Part shown: positions 12,767 through 23,842 of the stretch, in pieces
Numbering within the stretch: position 1 is the stretch's first letter
Layout of the letters: every line of letters begins with the position of its first letter
Assembly (NCBI RefSeq): GCF_000006405.1
Contig: NW_003208496.1
Span: 9,231-73,230 of the forward strand
Direction: 5' to 3'
Length of the DNA stretch: 64,000 nt
Source of the DNA: Perkinsus marinus ATCC 50983
Taxonomy: Eukaryota; Perkinsozoa; Perkinsida; Perkinsidae
Position numbers and translations under genes: made by a program
The notes under the pieces: generated by a model
The model's input: the letters and a program-made list of their open reading frames with translations, nothing else
Told to the model about the DNA's origin: nothing
Databases searched by the model: none

Positions 12767-13379
12767 TTAACTATGAGAGGAAGATGCTAATAAGAAGTCC
12801 ACAGCAGCAAAGCCTCAACTAGTCTTAAAGGGACCACTCAAGATGGACATGAAGAACTGTTCATGAACTGTTTGGAGTATGATGTACTTGTGGACTCCGC
12901 ATCAATGCTCCCGGAGAATGCTTAGCAAGATGCTCACAGACCGTGCCTATAGGAGAGCCATTCACAGTTCACGAACAGTATGCAGCTAACGGAGTGATTG
13001 AGTTGGGGTGGAATATAGGAGGACCACCCTACAAGATCAACACCTTTATTACTGCCTCGCTATAAGCATCGTACTACGATGCTCACCAAGCCATCACGGA
13101 ACGGACAAGGGGAGCTACTACCTCCCCTTGTTCGTGCCATGACCGCTTGGGTTGGATGTTGGACCAGTTCGAAAAGCGTAGAGCAATGATCATATGCTAG
13201 AATAGAATATATGTAGTCCGAAAGATCCTGGATCTTCGAGAATCCCCCACTCATCGCCAAGCAGTGTTTCTATCACACGCATGTAGAGATAAGCGGTATA
13301 TGTATGTCCATAATCAATACTCTTCTGAGGAGACCAGGACGGGGCCGCGCTCGGCGGCGGTGAAGAGTTATTCCCGACA

Positions 13380-13586
13380 CTAGTGCATGCCCAGAATCAT
13401 ATTTCTCCAGCCTTTGGTAAGCATGTCATCCTCGTCAGCTACGAACCCCCAAGGATAACCAGGCTGAAGCAACTCCAAGACTAATTGGGCCACCCGAGAC
13501 TCATCATCAATGGTATCATGCGATGTGCTTATACTTTCTATAACGAAACAAGTAGCCTCATCGTCGGAAGGATTGGTGTCTCCCAT
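13380..13586 (-). CDS. possible small acidic protein or first exon, unknown
   Basis: An ATG at 13586 opens 68 codons starting MGDTNPSDDEATCFVIESIS, rich in Asp/Glu, ending WRNMILGMH at 13380. Downstream on the same strand another open stretch (13060-13260) could be a further exon. No family is recognised and no splice pair is decisive, so this is a weak call based on composition and an open frame only. Confidence 0.2.
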   Translation of the reverse strand: MGDTNPSDDEATCFVIESISTSHDTIDDESRVAQLVLELLQPGYPWGFVADEDDMLTKGWRNMILGMH

Positions 13587-13823
13587 AATTGAGCAGATTC
13601 TCAAACCTTTACTCTAAAATGCACTTTCCTATCGATTCAGCGTGGCCGCTACGTCGCTCCGCCAAAAATACAAATCTCATTGTGATGGTAATGTTCATAC
13701 ACGCATCGTGTGAATATACATTGAATGGGGAATCGGCTGGGTTAGACCACGGTAGGCTCAGCGCAGTTCCACGCAGTGCCTGAGAGTAAACCTATGGGTG
13801 ACGACTAAGCCTGCACGTTCAAG

Positions 13824-14318
13824 GTGAGTTGTTTGCTTCCATGCAATAACTGCATCCTTATTCGCAGAGTTCACGTGAGCCATATAGTTTGTAGAGGATT
13901 ATTGACGTTATTCATTGAGACGTTGCAGGAAGTAGCAACAAGGAAAGCGCTGGCTCGGACCGCTGTAGACCCCGCGTCACCATTACGCAGGCCCTCACTT
14001 TCATATAACTTGGCAGGAGGTTCGAGTGCTCGAGTTATGTTATCAACTCTGCTACATTTTTCAGGCTGTGCTTCAGGACAAGGTATGTTCACCCTGGGCT
14101 TACCAGGTAGCAGGTGCTGGCATGCTGCCGGTGTTGAATTGAAGGATCATCTCTCACATAAAGGCTCTGTTGCTGATGCTAGGGCACTGGAGGATAAGAT
14201 TAACGACGTGTTACTTCACCAGGCTTTAATACAGAAGAATCGGCAAGTTTGGTATCGGGTTATCGGCGCTCCTCGGGACCCATTTCGAGAGGTGTGCCTG
14301 ATACCAGTCGAGCAATAG
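13824..14318 (+). CDS. unknown protein, at least two exons
   Basis: A plus-strand frame is open for 164 codons and ends at a TAG in 14316-14318. The last 60 residues look like real protein: an amphipathic helical stretch with VADARALEDKINDVLLHQAL, then QVWYRVIGAPRDPFREV. There is no ATG at the 5' end of the frame, so the true start lies in an upstream exon or at an internal methionine. A GTATGT donor-like site inside the frame near 14083 means part of the middle may be intron. I do not recognise a family. The gene lies about 230 bp upstream of the membrane-protein gene on the same strand. Confidence 0.4.
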   Translation: MSCLLPCNNCILIRRVHVSHIVCRGLLTLFIETLQEVATRKALARTAVDPASPLRRPSLSYNLAGGSSARVMLSTLLHFSGCASGQGMFTLGLPGSRCWHAAGVELKDHLSHKGSVADARALEDKINDVLLHQALIQKNRQVWYRVIGAPRDPFREVCLIPVEQ

Positions 14319-14547
14319 TTCCAAGGCTCAGCTCTTCGTCTGGGTGATGAATAATCTACTACTCGCCCGCTCCCCCATCGGGTTCTAGCAAGAGGTCGCG
14401 GGGAAAGTATTTGCCAATCATACAGCAATCTCGAGAAACGTCAATGAACCAGCATTAGTGTTTTGTAGGGAAGGTATCCTCACTCGTCTGCTATCTTGTG
14501 TGAGCTCAGTTTGTATTTTCTAGAAGTTTGTCCAATCTCATAATTTC

Positions 14548-15544
14548 ATGCCCACTAAAAACCCAGGCCCATCAAGAACGACTACTAGCAGCTCCAGCTG
14601 CAAATTGCACTCATACTGCCGTTTACGATTTTGGCTCACCTTTGCCCTTGTGCCGATATTGAGCATCCTTTTCTATGGAATAGCAGCATTTTATGTCAGC
14701 TCACGACCTCTCAATGCTGAGGGTGTGAAGAATGCAGTAGATCAAGCACGACAGGTGTGCCGTCTTGATGGGACTAAACCTACTTGTCGTGAAGACAAGA
14801 GGTACGAGTTGGAGATGAATCGTGTGTACCCTTCGGAGTATGGTCTTGCATCTTTACAACAACATAAGGCTAGGAATGTTTTTAATGAGGTAAGACGCCC
14901 CCTCGATGACGTCACTTAATCCATGCCGCGCTCAGTGTCCGAGAGGTCACTACCTTGTACCGGTATCGGAGTCTGATGCTGGCCGGGGGTTCTTCAGACA
15001 GTCCTTGTATGTTGATCCTGAGGATGACTGCAGACTTTGGGAGCTGGAACCAGTAAGCAGCTGGGAAGCTGTAATACTCCTGCTCACTTTACTACCATCG
15101 CAGCTCTTAACTGCTATTGCTTCCGACTTAGTGTCTGCGCTTGTGACCATCTGTGTAGGTACGTACAAGTCTGTTCCATGATCCCTACGAACTACTCAAA
15201 ATGACGAGTTTGAACCCCGACTGCTCCTCCGCAGAGATCGAAGTGAATGCTGATGCTATGTTAGATTCGGGCGTTATTCAGGTGAGTGTTTACGATGAGT
15301 GATGATGATGATCCTGACGAGGCTCTGCCATCAGGTCAACAACCAATCGAGATTGGGTAGCTTCAATTACATGGATCCGTGGATCTCCCCGATTCAGCAC
15401 TTCACATACGATGTGTTGCCTTGTGCTTTATATGCTATTTCGAAGGAGCCTGAGACTGTTCCTCGCCGAACCTGTGTGTCATCCGTGTATCGACAACAGC
15501 AAGAGGGAGGAGAGTTAACGATGCAAGAAATACTCTCGTCTTGA
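14548..15544 (+). CDS. single-pass membrane protein of unknown function
   Basis: ATG at 14548. A short Ser/Thr-rich basic head (residues about 1-28) is followed by one strong hydrophobic helix, FWLTFALVPILSILFYGIAA, and then an ectodomain-like part; with basic residues in front of the helix this suggests a type II orientation. The frame survives removal of GT-AG introns: after ...KARNVFNE a 46-nt intron leads to CPRGHYLVPVSE; after ...CRLWELEP an intron of about 110 nt ending TGTGTAG leads to RTSLFHDPYELLKMTSL. After LDSGVIQ an intron ending CCATCAG leads to VNNQSRLGSFNYMDPW. It ends MQEILSS with TGA at 15542-15544. The four exons give about 290 residues with scattered cysteines. No family is recognised. 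Confidence 0.55.
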
Positions 15545-16454
15545 TGGGTCCCTCGCAATTTCCATTAATAAGGCGCGTTGGGTTCCCTAGTGATGTAGAA
15601 GCGCCTTTGGTCGTGCTATCGGCAGCGAGTCGTATCAAACCCCTACACTCTCGGCTACTCCTCAATAAATGGTAATAGTATTCAGTGAGAGATGGTATTC
15701 AATGATAACAAGACTGACGGTGAACACGATTTTATACAGATGGTTTCTCACGCACATAATTTTCGAATACTATTCCTTGAGCCTATTCTCACATTAGTGT
15801 TGACGTATCGTTCGAACATCGAACCTCACTGACTGAAGCTCACTTTCATACCAGCTTAACTGTTCTCTATCGTCAACACTGCCGCGCTGCCTAATGGCGA
15901 GTCCCAGTGGATCGGCTATGTGCCTCAGAATACACTATGCAATAGAACTTTTCGTACCGTGATTGTTCCTGTTATAATTCACTATCGACGGAGTATTATT
16001 ATATTGTAGCAGTATGTCGTTAGTGAATCCTTTGTACGCGGAGTAACGCGAGTTCGATTCCCAGGACGGCCATTTTTTAGCGATTTCGTCGTGTCGCGAG
16101 AGAGAAAGATAATCTTGGCGTGACGCAGGCCGTAGTGCCACGCAAGTTCAACTGTCACTTGATGTTCGATAGCAGACTTGAAGTCTCAGAATAGTTGCTG
16201 TACCATCGGGGTATACCAGCCAAAGTGGCACTCCGTAAGAATGTCGATCCTATTGGAAGTCTGAATATGAATAGTGGGTTCCATCCATTGTAGCGTCGTC
16301 GTTCGTTACATTGCATAACAACGACTACTACTAGATGGATTAGGAGCAGCAACTTCGAGGGAGCGTCTGTGCTTGAAGTAGTTATCAGTATGCGAAAGAT
16401 TCATGATAAACTTGTCTAAGAGATGGTATCGATTGAGGTTATCTTCGTCGTTAA
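15545..16454. other. spacer, no gene recognised
   Basis: No supported gene. Around 16040-16075 there is a GTTCGATTC motif followed by a T-run, which looks tRNA-like, but it cannot form a TΨC stem. Minus-strand open frames at 15935-16141 and 16155-16352 are unrecognised. Confidence 0.35.
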
Positions 16455-17033
16455 ATGGCTGAATCCTTCCACGACAGTGACCTCATATGCGAGTATTGCT
16501 CGGCTCCCTTTGATAGAGCTGATCACTCTCCTATGGTGGGCTAATAGACACCTATATCTAATTCATAATCACACTGTTGTCCATAGTTACTGTCCGTTTG
16601 CGGTCACAACCTGTGTGCCCTCTGCATAGAGGAACTTGCTCGGTCACGAGGTGTGGGGAGAATGATGTGTCCCTTCTGTCGACAACCCCACAGGCCTGGC
16701 GAGGTCATGACCAACAAGGTCCTCCTGCGTTCCTTGCCTAAGGGAAGTGACACCGAGAGTGCCACTCCAGATAGTCCTAGAAGTGACACCTATGATGAGA
16801 ACAGGGCTATGGAGTATAAATGGTTTGAGGAAGGAGGCAACTGGTGGTATGTAGACAGTAACGTTGACCGAAGATGGCATTTTTTTGGTAAATGGGCCGA
16901 TTATGATGATGACAACACTGATGGCGGTAGTGACAGACAGTCTCCAGAATGGACTGGTCATTGGCAAGCTACGGCAACCTCCCTACCTGATTGCAAATCG
17001 GCGAACTCTTATACCAGTACCCCATCTGGATGA
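16455..17033 (+). CDS. RING-finger protein, probable E3 ubiquitin ligase
   Basis: ATG at 16455 starts MAESFHDSDLICEYCSAPFD. A 51-nt intron (16536-16586) then joins it to LLSVCGHNLCALCIEELAR and MMCPFCRQPHRP. Together these give a C3HC4 RING pattern: CEYC, then C-x-H-x2-C-x2-C (CGHNLCALC), then CPFC. RING domains bind two zinc ions and recruit E2 enzymes, so an E3 ligase role is likely. After the RING comes an acidic tail with an aromatic patch (WWYVDSNVDRRWHFFGKW) and an Asp run. The reading frame stops at 17031-17033. A splice near 17010 onto the CAG at about 17084 could replace the last residues with an Ala-rich end. There is no membrane helix. Confidence 0.75.
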
Positions 17034-17368
17034 TGAAGTTTTTGAGCTGCACTAACGTTAATAACGCTCTTCCCCCTCCTCAGGGAGTCTGTTCTGCTGC
17101 TGCTGCTGCTATTAGTAAGATTGATAATAATGATCTCTATAGTGAATAAGAAGTTGGTTGTATTATGTTGATGATAGGCTGCTAGCATGGGGATAATAAT
17201 TACTATGAAACTGTGGTGAATCGTTCCAGTGCAATACCCCCTAGTTACGAGCAGGATCAGATGGATTGCGAGGAAAAGGTTTTTCTCAATGACATTGAGT
17301 CAATGTTATAGGATCTAACAGCTCTCTATATAGAGTGCACTGCCTTGATAGTTTTCCCAGTATTTCGC

Positions 17369-18038
17369 ATGGCTGTCATCACAGTCCAAGTACCCTCTGG
17401 AGCCTCACCTGGGAGCACTATTCAGATTGTTGATCCTGGTACAGGGACTCCCCTGCAGGTTCAAGTCCCACAAGGTGTGTATTCTGGCCAGACATTCCAG
17501 GTGAGGCAAACGCCTCGTGTTTGTACCACTCTTTGCGTACTTCAACAACCCTGGGCCGAGTCGTTCACGCGGCAGCTCTCTAGAGCCGCCTTTACTCGGA
17601 CTTAGCTGCTGGGCGGGCTGGACCGCTGTTGCCAAACTTCGCTGTACTATCCGATATTGCAGTCATGTATCTCAGGTCCAGACCCCAGGGGCTACAGGAG
17701 CGGCTCCTACGTAAGGTGATGGCAACAGGGCTCCAACAGGTATGATATACCTCAGATACAGCCCTCCTCCCAGTAACATACCGTATGCTGATGGCAACAC
17801 TTCTTATGGTGGTTATAATACTGGCTCGCAGCCTCCACCATATGCACAGCCGTACAATGCTCCTCCTCAGCAAGTCATCTATACCACTAGCTCACCTAAT
17901 CACGGAAAGAACTCTGATGATACCTGCTGTGCATTCCTATTGGGTAAGCAGTAGTACTACACGCTGTAGTCATTAGCCTCTTCCTCCACCTCAGGTGCAT
18001 GTGCTTGCTGTACACTATGCTGTTTGTTGGATGATTAG
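17369..18038 (+). CDS. Pro/Gly/Gln-rich protein with Cys-rich palmitoylation-like tail
   Basis: ATG at 17369 gives MAVITVQVPSGASPGSTIQI, a repeat-like module (VQVP-x-G-x-x-PG / SGQTFQV) seen in many algal and oomycete proteins. Introns that keep the frame are 17501-17675, 17711-17755 (45 nt) and one starting at 17944 (GTAAGC...CTCAG). The middle is proline/tyrosine-rich (GSQPPPYAQPYNAPPQQ). The end is TCCAFLLG joined to ACACCTLCCLLDD and TAG at 18036-18038. Such clusters of cysteines next to short hydrophobic runs are typical of proteins held to membranes by palmitoylation; that is inference. Total length is about 135 residues. The function is unknown. Confidence 0.65.
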
Positions 18039-20480
18039 ATATGGCTTTGGACGTCCCTTCTAATACTTTTACTACGGCCCATGGCTTTTATATGTTCCCT
18101 GGTCCTCAGTAGGATCTTAAAGCCTCACTGACTCGGTAGTGAAGGAAGACTTTCCGTATCACTACTGTGTACTATTGAGCCTCCTTTGCTGATACACGTC
18201 GTGCCGTTGAGTATCTGTCCAAGCTGATTATACTTTGAATATATTCACTCTAGTACTACATCATAGCCATCAGCTTAAGAGTTGTGTTGCTCCTAAATCC
18301 TCGACGGGGAAAGCAGTTGTACCCTCACCATGCGCAGTTACTCGTCAGAGGGTCCTTCAGAACAATCCTTACCAAGGGGGTCGAAAGGAGTACCATCTGA
18401 GTCGCCTATAGCTTATGCAAGGGTATGTCAATAGCTACTGATGCTGCTGTTGCTAGTGGGTGCAATTGTGAAGCTAGGTACTCATCCATCAGGGTACTGT
18501 TGGTTCTATACTTGGTCGAGGAGGTAGGACGATTAGGGACTTAGCTGTGAGGACCCACACAAGATTGAGAATGTCGGAGGTATTGTACCCTAGTCTTGCA
18601 CAATGTGAATAGAATTATGAACATGGGCTGCTAGATGAGCACCGCAGCATATGATGGCGCTAGAGTTGTGACACTATCTGGAGGGCTGCAGTATGTTCTA
18701 GTAGCAGTCGAGGAGGTAGCTCTAACTTGGGTATTGACTCGTCTGGTGCTTTCTCGGTAGATATGCAGGAAGTGTTTCGCTGCAGAAGGCTGCCATCCCG
18801 TCACTGAACTGAGTAGAATACCAGTCGAGTTCGGTGGGCGGATGGATGTGGTCCGTTCACCTCCATCACAACATGAAGTTGTCCAACGCAGAGAGCCTCC
18901 CTATGGCTACTTCCTCATAAGATTACTAGTCGGCTTTGGCGATTGCTGCTGCTGTTGCTGGAGTGTCCTTCTCGGTAGATCCCCGACACTTCCGTCCCAT
19001 GCATCCTGGGGCCACGTGGAGCCTCCCACAAGGAGATGTGTCTGAGATCACAGTCGAGGATATCGGTCATATCCACCACCTACTTCTGATTACCATAGTT
19101 CCTCGCCTGGTTCAGATATCACCGCGAGATGCCAGTGGGATCGAGCGGTTGGTGGAGGTCACTGGCTCGACCATGCAGGTGCTGCTGGGTGTGAGGGAGG
19201 TCATAACGGCAACTCAACAAGACCGCCACATACGGTGAATTGAGCACCCGAAAGGTTGCTGAGTCTACCTATGGCATGCTGCAGATCATCCATGTGGCCT
19301 AGCATGATCCCTGAGAGTAGACTCAATGTGCTATCGGATGTCTCAGTAGTGGTATGGACACGGTACTGGCAGCGATGGTATCATCAGGTGGACATCCATG
19401 TCGAGCTAACTCAAAGCTCACCAGAAAGATCTCGACGATGCTTGGTAGCATTGGAATCGGGCTTCGTATGGTGGCAGCTGTTGTTTCAGGCGGAGCGATG
19501 CCGCGACTTGGATGTTGGCTGCAGGGAGGCATTCAAGGCCGACTCGACGATATTTACGTTGAGTGGTCCGTCTCTGAAAAAAAATTAGCTGTTAGCTACA
19601 CTCGCTGTGTGACCAGGGCCTATAGCAGCTGTACACGCCTGTCTGGGGAGGCTGGTTGAAGAACAGCTCTTGAATTTGCATACCGCACTGCCTCGTGTTC
19701 AACTCGAGCGTCATCATCCCCTTTTTGAAGTAGTACGATGGTCTTTTACGTGGGTGTCCTTTGTGATGTCAGGCAGCTCTATCGGAACGGTCAAAGTCAA
19801 GCTCGAATTAAAAACGGTTACTCTCAACTTACCAGCTCCGTTACCTTTCACATAGTGGAAAAGGACTCGGCAGCCACAAGTGAGTCATCAGCGACAATAT
19901 TGAGGGCGCACACTCTTCCTCAAGTGTCGACGATCTGCAGCATGCGGCATGATATGGCCCAGTCTTATCCAACTATAGCTGACTTGTGTTTCCCTAGTTG
20001 GAGGGAGGGTTCATCGAACGCAGAGTGAAGTACTTGAATGCGCATGAATCATTCCGAGTGGCAATCTTGATGAAAGAAGTTTGAATCCTCCGCTCGGTAG
20101 GCGAACCTTAGCTGTAGCTAGTACGACTCATGGCACCTATCAAGGTGACCCATCGCGTAGAGTTATTCGATTGGCCATCTTGTTCTCCGGGTCACTCTAC
20201 TAGAGGAAACATGGATGTGGAAGATGTACCAACTAGGATACTGCGACTGATATCAGCTATGGTCACCTGAAGGTTCGGGGTGAGCCTCGATAGGAGGCTA
20301 GACGGGAGCTCAACCAGTTTCTTATCACGTCATGTGGTGCCCTCGCAACACACAGAGGCAGTGGACCAAGCAGCAAATAACTCGAGAATTAAGGGTTCGG
20401 CTCCCCCCCCCCCCCCAAATTTTCCGCTGGTATTTTAGTTGCCGAGCTGACTTGCACGTGGTTAGTCGTAAGACCAGAAC
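18039..20480. other. long stretch without an intact gene; decayed or non-coding
   Basis: Plus-strand frames at 18842-19588 and 19738-20028 are open but short. They shift frame repeatedly and match nothing I know. Phrases such as CTCGGTAGAT and CAGTCGAGGA recur at several points (about 18700-19060), so the stretch may be internally repetitive or a decayed gene. A 14-base C run lies at 20403-20416. I would treat it as unannotated. Confidence 0.35.
20403..20416. repeat. poly-C homopolymer, 14 nt
   Basis: An uninterrupted run of 14 cytosines lies in the gene-poor stretch 3' of the first surface-protein gene. Similar runs are seen at 29305-29315 and 62148-62160. Confidence 0.9.
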
Positions 20481-20483
20481 GGT

Positions 20484-20800
20484 CTAACTCTCTTGGAATA
20501 TATGGAGGTTTTCATGCTGACCCGAACTATCTCCTACGTGAGGAAGGCTCCCAACTTGCCAGGGTGACTTGTAGACGCCGTTGGGAAGGATGGAGGAACT
20601 CTGACCAATTCTGCCTGGGCTGAAAATTCCCGGAATTCTCACAATGTGTTCAAGAACGACTTCGATGATTTTGTCAGTTTTGTCCTTTCTCAATATCCCC
20701 TCGACTTCCCACACAACAAGAGTGGTCCATAGGAGATGATGAAATTTACTTCATACTCCACGTACACACTGCTGTCGACTGTATGTCAATGGCATGAGTG
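20484..20800 (-). CDS. fragment of an unknown gene, paralogous to 23400-23750
   Basis: Reading the minus strand, a piece containing EYEVNFII is followed by VVWEVEGILRKDKTDKII. The second unit has KYEVNFIT and then VVAGEVTEHETLGRD at the matching place 3' of the second surface-protein gene. The shared motif and position show that this belongs to the duplicated unit. Whether it is a separate gene or additional 3' exons is not clear. No family is recognised. Confidence 0.35.
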
Positions 20801-21032
20801 TTATAATCTCATCTAAACTACTTCGAGAACACTAATTATGCTTAGCTTGCTGAGTGAATTATATGTACACCGATAAAGGAGGAAGTCAATAGCGTCGTGG
20901 CATAAAGCTGTTGTATCGGCCACGCGACAGCTTCGTGAACCTGGATGAAGGCCAGAGGCACGAATAACTGCACGGCGCCCAACGCTTCCATCTGAACAGG
21001 AGAATGAGCAGAGCTCAATACGTGAACGTCAC

Positions 21033-22829
21033 TTACGCAAAATAGCTTGCAGCTAGAAGAGCAATGGTTGCCACGACGATTACAAACTTGCTCCCATCGC
21101 TGCCTGCGAACTCTTCCGATGACGAGACTCCAGATCCCTGCAACAAGCGCATGATGCCTCTCTTACGACGGTCCTAGGAACTAACCCGGTCTCGCGACTC
21201 GAATATGCGGTTGCTGCAAGGCCTGTCAGAATCAGATGGCCAGGTTTGGTCCGCGCTGTTGAGCACTGCCACTCACTTGGAGCCCGAGGTCTCCCATCCA
21301 TCGTTGCATATGCAAGATTCCTCGGCCGGAGACCATGTGCCGTGTTCACCACAATCGGTAAATCCTGAAAGCAGCCCATTGACTCCATCGCGGAGTAATT
21401 CCATGAGTCTCCATCAGATGCACCTGATAGCGACAGCTCACCAGTCTTAGGATTTCCTGCTTCCTTGTCGATTATGTCATCGGCGGGTGATGAAGTCGTG
21501 GGGGTAAGGGCTGAAGGTTTTGCTTGCGTTGCCGAGGTGAATCCTGTCGTCAGTGGTTGCCGAGGACAAATACACCGAGTAGAGGAAGTTGGCTCATAAA
21601 CGTTCGAACTTTGAGACGGCGTTGCTTGCAAGGCAGTGAGCGAGGTTGTTTTAGCCCTCGTAGTAGTTGCGCTAGTGTTCGTCGACGAAATAGTTGTTGT
21701 AGTAGTAGTTGTAGTGGTGGTCGTGGTTTGGAGGTTGAGCCACTGAATCCAGCTCACGAATGTCGGTAAGACCAGCACAGACCGATCGGGGCAAGCTCTG
21801 AATAAAAGATCAAGATGGAACAATGCAGAGGTGAATCGGAGGTGAAACCGAACATTGGAATGATTCATACTCATCCTCCTTAGCTCACCTCTTGGTTAAG
21901 CTCGTATCGTAGGGTGATTCTCGGTAGAATCCCGGCATACACCAACAAGCTTGACGTTTAGCGTACCAGTTGAAGGGACACCACTCAGGTGGACTTTCAT
22001 CGGGATACCCTGAGACGGGTTGCTACAGTGGTTTGCCAAGAGCCAGAAGAGCGTTAGTAGTACAGAAGAGAGCATTGAACTGGGGATGGGTCGATAGGCA
22101 GCTCGCGTTGAGAGGTGGACCGTAAGGAGGTAAGGCCAACACCGAACGCCTCCTTCTGTAGCATCTGCGAGCAACGTGATGACAGCGTGATCATTCACCC
22201 CGCATCCGCAGTTAACAGAAGTGATCCGGAACGTCATGTTGAATCGGTGATTTTCCATCTTACAGCCAATCACGATTCCTCATCCCGTGATCGTTACCCT
22301 TGTCGTTCGGGTCAAATACGCAATCTGTGTGGAATAATGTGGACAGTGATGGCGAATAACAAGGAGGCGTCTAGCAATTTGAAAGGTCACTGAGCGAGAA
22401 CTCACAGTATTCTCTGGGAAGTGACTTGTAACCATCATCGTCTTGATGCTTCTCGTGGATTCTCACACAAAACCTACATTGGAACATAAACGATGATAAT
22501 GAGAGAAACTGCAGGATGAAGAACTCACTGTTTTATCGCTTTTTTCCGGGCACCATATATCTCTGCATCCTGCCACTTCCCGTAGCATTCAGAACGACCA
22601 TCCATCCTCACGACACCGTTCCCATTCGCGAAAAAATCGTAATTGATGCCGCTAGAGGCAGCAATGAGCTTCGGTTCCCCTGAAATGACGAGAATAATAA
22701 CTACAACAACCATTAACATCTCCATTAGCTCTTACATGCTTTCTTATCTTGGTCCGGCCGTTTCAATCCTGCAAGCACAGGGCGGATATAGACGATGACC
22801 ACGATGGATACCACACTGCGGCACATCAT
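21033..22829 (-). CDS. secreted Thr-rich, EGF-like surface protein, copy 1
   Basis: This is a predicted cell-surface protein. Exons read in order: signal peptide MMCRSVVSIVVIVYIRPVLAG followed by LKRPDQDKKACK; SECYGKWQDAEIYGARKKAI; CVRIHEKHQDDDGY; DCVFDPNDKGNDHG and RNRDWL; LALPPYGPPLNASC; YPDESPPEWCPFNWYAKRQ with CWCMPGFYRE. Then comes a mucin-like linker (ACPDRSVLVLP followed by a run of 12 Thr and more Thr/Ser), CICP, and an EGF-like exon with DCGEHGTWSPAEESCICNDG. The last exon ends FVIVVATIALLAASYFA and TAA at 21033-21035, a hydrophobic tail fitting a GPI signal or a tail helix. Each exon has a clear counterpart in the copy at 23843-25690. The many cysteines and the Thr linker indicate an extracellular, O-glycosylated protein. 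The family is unknown to me. Confidence 0.7.
21680..21730. repeat. trinucleotide repeat encoding poly-Thr
   Basis: A (GTA/GTG/GTC)n run on the plus strand encodes the poly-threonine linker of the minus-strand surface protein. Codons vary (ACT, ACC, ACG), so the run is partly kept at the protein level rather than being a pure microsatellite. Confidence 0.7.
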
Positions 22830-23399
22830 TACTGCTATAAAGTCAACTACGTGAACCCATTCGAGAAACTCATGAAGGCTGGATATTGAGGATTGTTTGA
22901 GCAGGAACTCCTTCATTACTGGCCGTTTCGACAACGGTTTCCTGCCATCTATGCGAAACGACTGAGGCTGATGAGCGCACACCCAGTTCTTCTATCTACA
23001 AGCGGTAGCCCAGGGACGCATCTTGTGCTAGAATGGATGCTCTAAAGGGCCTTGATTAGTTCCATTTAACCGTCAAGACGGACACGGATCAACATGCCCA
23101 GTGAACCTATCACGTTCGATCACGCACCGCTCCCTACGTCACTAGCAGAATAAGTCAACTCTACAGGCTGAGAGAGCCTACGCGTAACTCGATCGAGATG
23201 TCATTCATGCCGCTTTGATGAGGAGTATCACTTCAGCTGAATTCTCGTACATTCATATCCCATGAAGTCATCCCATGAACTCGCGCGTAATGACGTGGTA
23301 GCGGGTGCTTACGAATGCTTTCACGAGCCCTGTTGTATCATTGCTGACCTATCAATTCCGAGACCGTCTCATTCGCAGTTGAGAATTACATACACGTCA

Positions 23400-23750
23400 A
23401 TGATTTCAATATCAATAATCACTGAAGGTAGTTTCGACTTGAGTGTCTCTCCCAAGAGTCTCATGTTCAGTGACCTCCCCCGCAACTACAAACTCAACCG
23501 CTGATGCCATATTCTAGTAATGAAGTTTACTTCATACTTTCGGAAAAGACGTACTCCATTGCATAGTATATCACTCAAAACCAGTACATCAGTGCCCGAA
23601 CAGGGTACTCCTGACGTTACGGAGAGATGTAGACAATAGCCAATTATATAATCTGGACCAGCTGATCCACTTGAGCGACTTAAAATCGACCCGGAGCGAA
23701 ACTCCGAGATCTTGAGTGAGAGGACAAACTGGTTGGACACTTCCAACAAT
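23400..23750 (-). CDS. fragment of an unknown gene, paralogous to 20484-20800
   Basis: An open minus-strand frame (23486-23749) ends with LFRKYEVNFITRIWHQ, and VVAGEVTEHETLGRD follows just beyond. It has the same place and shared motif as the fragment at 20484-20800, so it is part of the same duplicated unit. No function can be assigned. Confidence 0.35.
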
Positions 23751-23842
23751 ACGGAGACATGCGGATATTACCCACTCGCAGATACCTCCACCTGAAAGAG
23801 CGTAAGATGAAGTCGCTTCAGATGAGACTAATCAATATAATC

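Noticed and set aside
16008-16075. A tRNA-like GTTCGATTC followed by a T-run
   Set aside because: The bases on either side of the would-be T-loop do not pair and no anticodon arm can be drawn.
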